This document shows, in pieces, positions 56,101-64,000 of a stretch of DNA of 64,000 nucleotides. The position numbers were made by a program, and so were the translations under genes. The notes below the pieces were generated by a model. That model did not search any database, was not told the origin of the DNA, and saw nothing but the letters and a program-made list of their open reading frames with translations. How positions within the stretch are numbered: position 1 is the first letter of the stretch; every line of letters begins with the position of its first letter. Source of the DNA: Purpureocillium takamizusanense (Eukaryota; Ascomycota; Sordariomycetes; Hypocreales; Ophiocordycipitaceae). The stretch spans positions 4,960,001 to 5,024,000 of the forward strand of contig NC_063069.1 of the NCBI RefSeq assembly GCF_022605165.1, read 5' to 3'.

Positions 56101-57853
56101 CGTGGCTTTGGCCCAAGAGCTTCAGCAGGCCAGCCTGCCCGTTGCTTTTTGCTCATTATTGCACCCACGGCCAGGGGGCCTGTGAGCTGTGCTGTCCCTC
56201 CCGTCAGCAGAGGCAAACGAGGCGCAGGCCGTCTGGCGCGGCGCGCAGACCAGACCGGCGCTGGCGATGCTGCTCGCCATCTACGTAGGTTAGTACTTAG
56301 CCAAGGTAGTACGTCAAGTGCGAGGCGTGTATGGTTAGTTCCAGATGCATCATCGCCTTGGCCGTGAAGCCTGAGCTCTGTTCGTCGTCAGACAGTGGGT
56401 GTTCCGGGTGGCCCGCAAAGCAGTAGGGCTCACCTGGCGCCATGGATGGCGTCTCGGCACGCCTTGGCCGTGGACCTGAGCGACGACACATTTCCAGCCC
56501 ATGCAAGGATGGGCTGGACGCCCCCGGCAAGCCCAGGGCCGGTGCTACAGCCACTTGAGCCACCAACCCAAGGCGTTCTTGGTGCGTCCCCGAAAATGCG
56601 ATGGACGAATGGATGGAATCGACCGACCCGGTTCTGGCTAACGCAAGCAGCCTGGCCGGGGCAAAGCAACCTTTGGAGGCACTACGTGAGAGTACTTACA
56701 AAAGGCCCACCACGAGGTACCTGCTAGCGACTCCATAATATCTGCACCGGCCTAGGGACTAGTGGTAGGAGTGGACGGGCACGACGCTTGCACGAGCAGG
56801 TTGGTAGGATGGCAAGATGGCATGGCATGGCAGGCGATGAAGGAAGGCAGGCGCACCTTCCGGCGCCTGATACGTGCCTTCTTGACCTGATGCTCGGCCA
56901 CTGCAGCCCAGCCAAACGGGCGCCAGTGCACGAGTCACCAGCCCACCCCATTGTGGCCAGTAGAGGAAAGTCAAGGCCACATGCTGCCGCTGCACCTTCC
57001 GTCCCGTCCATCCCCCGCCCCGCCGACCTGCAGCGGGAACTTGGCGCCTGGAGAGAAGTACAAGCGCAAATGTACCTCTTACCAGGACATAACACATGGT
57101 ACCTGTACGTACCTCGCTCCGCGACTCTTCCCCGATTCTGTGAGGTACCTAGTTAGTTATCCGTCCATCCTCTTCGCCCATCGAGCCGTCCCAGTTTCCC
57201 GCCCCCGTCCATCCAGCGCCACCACCACTACCACCACCACCCAGCGCCGCCTCCTCGTTCATGCCTCCCACTCCTCTCCGCGCATCCCGTTCATTCCATC
57301 GCAGCCTGACACAATCCACACGTCGCACCCACGCTCGTTCCTCTCCCGCAACATACACGTCGCGTCTCGGCCACTCCATCAATCTGGAGAGCGACATCCA
57401 AAGCACCGTGCACGCGACGCCTAAACGCACCTGCCAGCTCCTTTTTGTGTGCCGACTCGACCGACCATCGTTGCTCTCGAATCCACCACCGTTTGCGTCG
57501 ACTGAACAGCGCTAGACGAGCCAGCCGAGTCGAGACGGATCTCACGGCACTACCAACAATTCATCGCCGACCAGAAACCTCTTGCTTTCCTCTGTGCCAC
57601 TTCGCGTCCTTGACCTCCGACACACTTGGACAAGACTCTCCCCGATTAGCACTCCATGGGAAGCCAGTCTGCTTAGGTACCACGACTCCGCCGGCTCACC
57701 CGCTCAGCCTCCGCCTGCAGCGCGTCGACCCGTGCACTCGGCTCCTGCTCGCCACCATCAATCGATAAATCCCCTCATCGCGACGGCGGGCTGGACTTCA
57801 TCCCTATTGCACTTTTCTTCACCATCCGAGCCGCTCCGATCTGACAAATTATA
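50110..57853. other. 7.7-kb stretch with no supportable gene
   Basis: Begins with the leader of the channel gene. Many short frames occur on both strands, the longest about 180 codons (50673-51215 plus, 55180-55716 minus). None has a domain, membrane pattern or consistent splicing that I trust. The right part is rich in TACGAAGTA-type words (55914-55922, 56017-56025), a TAGTACTACGTACTAGTA palindrome near 55168 and GGTACCT words (about 56714, 57099, 57143). The last 700 bases are pyrimidine-rich with a CCACCACCACTACCACCACC run near 57220 and probably form the promoter and leader of the CFEM-like gene. Confidence 0.45.
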
Positions 57854-58677
57854 ATGGGTACGAATTGCACCTCTTCTTGATGTAATAGTACCCCAGCCCA
57901 AACAACTCTGCTGACCCAGCTTCTTCACGCATATGTAGCTCAACAGCAACCCATAACCACCATCCCCCCCTTCAACGATGGGAGCAAGCTCCCCGATTGC
58001 GCCAAGGCCTGTGGACCTCTTTATGACGCGAATGGTGCTTGTGTCCCCCCGGCCATCAAGCCAGCTGATGCCGGTACCTACACATCCTGCTTTTGTGCTC
58101 AAGCCAAGGTAGCGCCCTTCTCCAAAGGAACATCTGGTGTTTGTGACAATGCTTGCGACGGCATAAATGGCGGTCTGCAATCGATTGCAGGCTGGTTCCA
58201 GGGCATCTGCAACGTCAAGAACGCCGGAGGCAACGGAGCCAAAACCACGACCGGCGCTACCACGACATCCGCCGGCCAATCCTCCAGCACCGGTGGCTCC
58301 TCCAAGAATAGCGGCGGCGGCGGCGACTGGTATGTCTTGAAGACGACCCCTGAGAGTACGTTGCTAACCTTGCCGGTAGGCTCTCCAACCATTGGCAGTG
58401 GGTCATCATGCTCGTTGTACTTGTCGTTGGCATTGCCGGCATCTGGATTGGCGCTTGCATCTGGCGCCGACGTTACTTGCGGAAAAAGGACCGCCAGACC
58501 TCCCTCGGCCAGAAGCACTCGGGTTCTGCCTCGCGCCCCTCATGGGGCCCGGCCGTCACTGGATCCGACTCGGCAACGCCCATGACCTTCAAATCTGATA
58601 CCGAGAGAGCTGCGTATGTCGAGAAGCCGCGCAAGACCAAGGAGAAGAAGAAGTGGACCGTCACCCAGCGGACCTAA
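57854..58677 (+). CDS. CFEM-like, single-pass membrane protein
   Basis: 230-residue protein in three exons: 57854-57857 (only ATG plus one base), 57939-58329 and 58380-58677, summing to whole codons. The first half has eight Cys spaced much like a CFEM domain: LPDCAKAC, then nine residues to GAC, a Pro/Ala loop with Asp, the CFC pair in TYTSCFCAQAK, fifteen residues to GVCDNAC, then seventeen to GIC. A Thr/Ser/Gly-rich stalk follows (about 105-130), then one membrane helix (WVIMLVVLVVGIAGIWIGA) and a basic cytoplasmic tail with RRRYLRKKDR and a Lys-rich end. No classical signal peptide is visible before the Cys domain (MAQQQPITTIPPF), so the helix would have to act as the signal anchor. CFEM proteins bind haem or act at the cell surface. 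The function here is unknown. Confidence 0.82.
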
Positions 58678-59552
58678 CAATGTTGCTCGCCTCTTGTGCA
58701 CCTTCATTGCGATATCGAGCAGCAACGACGATATTTACGACACATCTCTTACACTGCGCGTTTGTAAGGCCCTCTTTTGGCTTATGCCCCGAGGCATCGC
58801 TCCGTGAATCCTAGCCTCTTCCTTGGATATATGGGCCAGCACCTTGGTGCCTACACAGGCCGACGACCTGCAAAGATTGTTGACGGAACCGTGTCTTGAA
58901 TCGGCACGTCAACAGCCCACGCTATTTGCGTGGACCATTGTGGTCGATTGCACCTGACTTTGGCGTTGTACACTGCATTCCCGTTCCTCTTGTCTTTGAT
59001 GAATTTGGTCTTGTTGTTTATGAGGCTGGCGTTGCAGGGTGTGGATGGCCGCTTCCCGGAGGGCTCTCATTAGAAGGGAATCGGGCGTGGGCAGAATTTT
59101 TTTGCGCAGCGGGGACGGCGCGCAAGGATGGCCGGGTCTCTCATTTTATGCATCATATTCGCTAACAGTCCCGTGCGCGCATCTAGCGCAGGATCAAGGG
59201 CCGGGGTGTTTGACATGTGTAGGCCATACCGATGGCTAGGGAGCCTCTTGATTCTGCTCCGGGGGGCTGTCTGCTGGTTTGTCCCCCCCGTTGACTGTTA
59301 TCTCTATTACGGTCTATCAATGCAAGCCAAAAAGAAACGCATTTCCTTTGAATAACAAAACATATGCCTATGTTCTCTTGGTCCGCCGGATTTTGATGTG
59401 TTTGAATCGTGCATAAGAGTATAATGGGTAAGAATTGGGGGTCTATGGGAAGGTGAAGGTAAAAGGTAAGAAAAAAAAAAGGTTGGATTGCCGTGTCGTC
59501 GTGTATCCATTTACAGCTCGTCGTCCGTTTTTACAGGCCCTCCCTCCTCTGC
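58678..59552. other. Convergent 3' region
   Basis: Between the CFEM-like gene and the debranching enzyme. No gene or repeat seen apart from an A-run at about 59471-59480. Confidence 0.45.
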
Positions 59553-62500
59553 TCACCGGCTCGTTCCATGCTGCCGGTGCTGCTCCTCTATCGCGTCCAT
59601 GTACAAGTCGATGAGGCATCCCGCAGACCAAGCCTGCGTTGGGCTCTGTGTGTACCATGGTCAGCTGCCTGTCGCTCACATCCACAACGAGGGGTCCTCG
59701 TCCCCAAGCAAGGGAGATACGGGGGGTTGGGGGTTTGGGGGTTGGGCTAGTCAAAGGAACACAAGGGACGGGAGGAACTGCGTAGAGGAAAAAAGGGGAC
59801 GTGCAGGGGTGAAAGAATAGGAGAGACAAGAGAGGAGGATGAGGGGGGGTAGTCATAGAGAGAATATAGAGACGGGGAGAGACAGGAAGTAGTAGAGCAA
59901 CTCACCGAGTCGGGACAGTGCTCCCCATTCTTCTGCGTCAGTTCCGTCAGGCCCGCCCACTCGCTCTCCTCCATCATGCGCTTGCAGCCGGCGAGCCTAC
60001 GCGTCACCTGCTGGAAGGCCTCGACGCGGCCCTCGTGGGACGTGCGGCGGCGCAGGTCGAACTTGAGGAGGGCGCGCAGGAAGAAGCCCGTGGGCCAGAG
60101 CCACTCGGGCCCCTGGTGGTAGTTGCGGCCCTTGCTGGTGGCGAAGTCGGTGCTGTCCTCGCTGTTGCGGTAGTAGGGCCGGTAGTTGAGGTCCGCCGGG
60201 TCGAGCGTCGCCATGCCCGTCGGCCCGCGTAGCACCTCGTCGGCGAGGCAGAGCGCGTGCATGGCGTGGTCCGCGTCGAACAGCGAGGGTGCCACCGCCA
60301 TGGCGATGGGGAAGTTGGCGCGCAGCTGGTAGTCTTCGTACTCCTTGCCCGACTTGTACAAGTCCTTGTAGATGCCGCGGCGGTTGACAATCTTGGAGTT
60401 GACGTCGTACTTGGAGTCGTCCTCGGGGGACAGCGGCACGTAGTAGCACCGCTCGAAGTTGTTCTCGAGCAGCTTAGCCCAGTCCGCAAACGAGATGTCA
60501 CTGCCATCAGGTTTCTTGACGCCAGACTTGGCAAAAACGCCTTGCTTGCTGAGGCCGGACAGCCAGGCGAGCGTACTGTAAAGCAGGCCGGTGATCTCGA
60601 TGGCTGCACCGTCGCGAGGAGTCCCGGGGACACCCTTAGAGCCTGCCCGCTCGCTTTCGCCCATTTTGTCCATCCATGTGCCGCAGTTGTGCTGGTTGCC
60701 TCCAAAGACGATGCCCGTGTCCCAGTCCACCTTGATGTCTTGGTTGAAGCCCGCATCCTTCATCTGCGAATCGATTTGCGGCCCAGCGTTTGCCTCGCGG
60801 TACTTCATTCCAGAGGCATGCCTCTGCAGGGCCTCGAAGATGACCTCCTCAATGGTGCTTTCCTTTGAGTAAGCTCGTGAATCGTCCGTAGGGAACCATG
60901 TGTCGTCGTATGGCAAGAATCTCCGTTTGACCTTCTCATGGAGCAGGCTGTGGCCGTCCGGAGCGAAATGAACATAGTCTTGAATCGTCTGCAGGAAGAA
61001 CCAAACAGAGTCCCTAGAATTATAGCGCGGTGCGTCGCCACTGCTGAGCAAGTTCGGAATCATGCCATGTTTCAGCACACTGGCAAAGGCAAGGATATGC
61101 TCCTTGGCCTCGGCGAACCGCCCAGTACCCAAGTACAAGCCGCGAATGGAAATAAAGACATCGCGGCCCCAGCACCTTGCCCACTCAACTGCAAAGTGAG
61201 GCAGACCAGCAGCAACCGAGGCCACCAACTTGTTTGGCCACAGAGACGCGGACTTGACGAAGCCGGTCTGCTGGACGCTGACCATGGCTAGGCTTTGTAT
61301 GAACCACTGCCCGTCCTTGACGTTGTCGCTCATGAGCTCCATACCCCTTTGCCAGCTTGCCATGTACGCGGTACGCAGGACAAGCCCGAAATAGCGTGGA
61401 AGGAGAAAGCTGGGGATGCTTCGCAAGGCATCGAACCTCTCCTTGAGCCACGTCGCGGGCTTTTCAAGCTGTTCATTGCCGGGCAGCTTGCTCATGCGGT
61501 CAACCCGTCCCACAATGTAATCCAAGGCCCACGTGCCATCTCTCAGGTTCTGGCAGAGCGGGTGTGCGAGGTTGTTGTCGCGGATGATATTTTTGAGAAC
61601 GCTCCACCAGCCTTGAAGGCCGGCATACACGAGCTTGCCGTGTCCCGGGATATCATATGTACCGTCCCGACCGCCGCTCGAATCCCGTTCTTCAGCTTCG
61701 CAGCGGTACATCAGGAAGTTGAGATCCACCAAGTTCAGCTCGCTCCATGCTGTCCGGGCACCAGAAGTGATGTAGGTGTCCAAGCCGGCCGAATGCTCTG
61801 CGGCCGGGATCCAGGTCTCAAACAGCGCAATACTTCCTGGAGGAAACTTGTCGCGGACAGTGATGGTGGTGTCCTGGGCCTGTACTTCCATCTTGACGCC
61901 AGCCAAGTCGGACACGCGGCTCGGTAAACCACGCAGAAACTTCTTATCCTCCAAAACCTGCTTGGTGGCTTCCTCGCTGGCATCCACTTCCAGCATCCAA
62001 CTGCCTAGATGCCTGGCCCGCGTGCCAATAAGATGGACTGGATTGAACGCACCATTACCATTCCCGTAGCCGGGAAAGGCCGTGTGAGCGATCAAGAAGT
62101 AGCCCTTTCTTGACTCTGGGTGGACTCTGTGGACGGTGATGTATTCCTCCTCGTGGTGGATGTGTGTCTCGTCGTACCCATCTTTACCCATGAGCGTGTG
62201 GATTTGGTTGAGAAGCTTCTTCACTCCGCCAATACCATTATTGCCCTTACCAACCTTGACCGTGCCGGTGTTTGATGACTCGGAGGTGTACGTCCGCTGC
62301 TCATTCACCAAGTCGACCAATCGAGGGTATATTTCATCGTAACCCATGACGCTGCCGGTGGCGCTGGAGCACATGCAGACGAGCGCTGCGTTGGGCAGCG
62401 TATCTCGCGCGTCGCGTTTCTGTGCTGGAGTTTCATTGTCGTGGGTGCAGTCCATGAACAGGGCATGCACCGGTGTCGGCTTTATTCTTCGAATAATCTC

Positions 62501-64000
62501 GCGGGTTAGATCGCCATTGGGTTCCTCTTGCAGAGGTGAGGTGGGAGGCGTTGTCCCGTCCGACCGCGTTATCTCGTCGACCTCGAAGCTGCCAATAGGT
62601 CGACCACCATGTCTGTGAACGAGCCGACTGAGCTCAGCCGTGCTCCAAGCCTGCATGGCCTCGCGAATCAGCGAGCTGAGACCCAGCCGCTTGACGAAGA
62701 CATAGTCCATTCCTTCGGATCCAGTGAAGAGCTCAGCAACGACATACAAGTCTGGGCGGACTCGTCGCGCCTCGTCGAGGATGTGCTCCGCGACATGAAG
62801 AGGAGTCGAATGACAATTGTCAATTCTGAAACCAGCAAAATACTTGGCCAGGAGGCGAGCGTACGCCGTCATGTGCTCCCAAAGCCACGGGCTGTCCTTT
62901 GGGCCAGAGCCATACCGCAGCTTGACGCAGTCTCCCCAGACGATGACTTCGCGTCTCAGATACACGCGAGATTCGGGCCCTGCATTGTCTACCAGTGCGT
63001 TTCCGCCCCAGACCCAACCATTGTTGACCAGAGCCCGATCCTGCGGCGCATGCTTCGAGGTGGTGGCATTAGAAGGGAGCCGTGTAAAATACGACTCGAT
63101 AAGGGGGTTGGCGTCGTTGATGGGTCCGAGCTTCGGGCCATGATCGTCTAGGCGCACATATTTGATGCGATTGTACAGCTGTTCGAGGATCTCGGTGACA
63201 TCAGAGTCGTACTCCTTATAAAAGTCGACATTCAGGGCATCGAGGATCTCGACCATCCTGCTTCGAGCAGCCGCCATGTCAGGCGACTTGGAACTCTTCC
63301 CATCGTACCGTCCAAAGCCAAAAGACAGCAGTGTGGCCGCGACGGAAGGATCGACCGTTCGTCTGTAACGGGCGCCCAGGCGATCGAAACCGGTCAATCC
63401 AAATTCCTTGATAAAAGCGACCTCCGCGGCAAGATCACGACGCTTGAGGCGATCAGCCTTGTCTTGGAAGCCGTTGTGTTGCTCAGGGTCGGACATCTTG
63501 CCCTGCGTCCATGCTTTCACGGCGGCGTCGGCGTCACGCTCAACGTCGAGAGCATAATACTCCCAGAGGCGTATCTTGGCGATGACCTCCTTCTTGACGG
63601 CGTCCATGATGCGCATGAGGTCGTCGGTGGATTGAGGATTCGTGGGAAGCCCAAGGCTCTCGAGCTTGGTACTCAATTCTAACAGCTTCGTGTCCAGTTC
63701 ATAGGCAGACTCCAGCCAGGGTGCGGTGGTGTGGTTGTAGCCCGCCTCTGGATGCTCCTGCAGCCACTTGGAGTTGTTGGCCGTGTGGTTGAGGACAATG
63801 TCGGTCAGACTGAGCAGGGAGTGGTCCTGCTGCATGCTCTGCACCATCTTCTTGATGTCGTCCTCGCCGTTGGGGAAGCACTCGGGGTCCCAAGCAAGCT
63901 GGTCGTACAAGCTGAATGGGGAATTGGACTCGCCGCGGACTTGCAAGGGCGTAAAGTGCACCATGTTGTAGCCCCTAGCACTGATACCACGGAGGTGCTT
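59553..64000 (-). CDS. GDB1: Glycogen debranching enzyme, partial (5' end beyond window)
   Basis: Bifunctional 4-alpha-glucanotransferase and amylo-1,6-glucosidase that removes branch points of glycogen in the cytosol. About 1,395 of an expected 1,530 or so residues lie in the window; the frame is open at 64000 with HLRGISARGYNMVHFTPLQ. The transferase half shows ILNHTANNSKWL, FRIDNCHSTPLHVAEHIL (nucleophile Asp) and YVVAELFTGSE (acid Glu). The C-terminal GH133 half shows GDAPRYNSRDSVWFFLQTIQ and FGGNQHNCGTWMDKMG, then YHQGPEWLWPTGFFLRAL. One 260-nt intron (59646-59905) joins EHCPDS to SPTQAWSAGCLIDLYMDA, which is the conserved end. Without splicing the frame reads into low-complexity Ser/Pro sequence to 59747. 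Stop TGA at 59553-59555. Confidence 0.95.

Overview
The window is nuclear DNA of a filamentous ascomycete, most likely a Sordariomycete and plausibly Hypocreales. The reasons are GC-rich coding sequence, many short introns (about 48-110 nt, GTRNGT...CTAAC...AG), genes about 1-3 kb apart on both strands, and typical mold families: Zn2Cys6 regulator, DAL5, DHA1 and DHA2 transporters, PhoD phosphatase, CSC1 channel, FMO-DUF6314, and glycogen debranching enzyme. The species assignment is inference. No rRNA, CRISPR or intact transposon was seen. I found no tRNA by eye.

Layout. 1-2.9 kb holds no supportable gene. 2.9-21.6 kb is a run of accessory metabolic genes: a family 1 glycosyltransferase, a DAL5-type permease, a DHA2-type exporter, a GT32-like sugar transferase, a nitronate monooxygenase, a Zn2Cys6 regulator, a divergent SDR, a WrbA-like flavodoxin quinone reductase and a PLP aminotransferase. 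No PKS, NRPS, terpene synthase or DMATS core is present. This stretch also carries a 12-bp G-rich minisatellite at three places and a 48-bp tandem repeat. 22.3-23.1 kb encodes an unrecognised protein.

24.6-31.6 kb has a secreted PhoD phosphatase, a C2-domain protein and a hotdog thioesterase. 31.6-35.0 kb is gene-poor with one possible 82-residue gene. 35.0-50.1 kb has a cAMP-receptor-like GPCR, an NmrA/atypical SDR protein, an FMO fused to DUF6314, a D-lactate-dehydrogenase-like enzyme with a Gln-rich insert, a DHA1 exporter and a CSC1/OSCA-type channel. 50.1-57.9 kb is a 7.7-kb stretch with no gene I can support. The right end holds a small CFEM-like single-pass membrane protein and the glycogen debranching enzyme, which runs off the right edge.

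Most genes look like independent housekeeping or accessory loci. The one stretch that could work as a unit is 2.9-21.6 kb: regulator, two transporters, redox enzymes, an aminotransferase and sugar transferases together suggest uptake, modification or detoxification and export of a small nitrogen-containing molecule. That is a hypothesis. Splice coordinates were read by eye. CDS ends were checked by frame. Where stated, exon lengths sum to whole codons.
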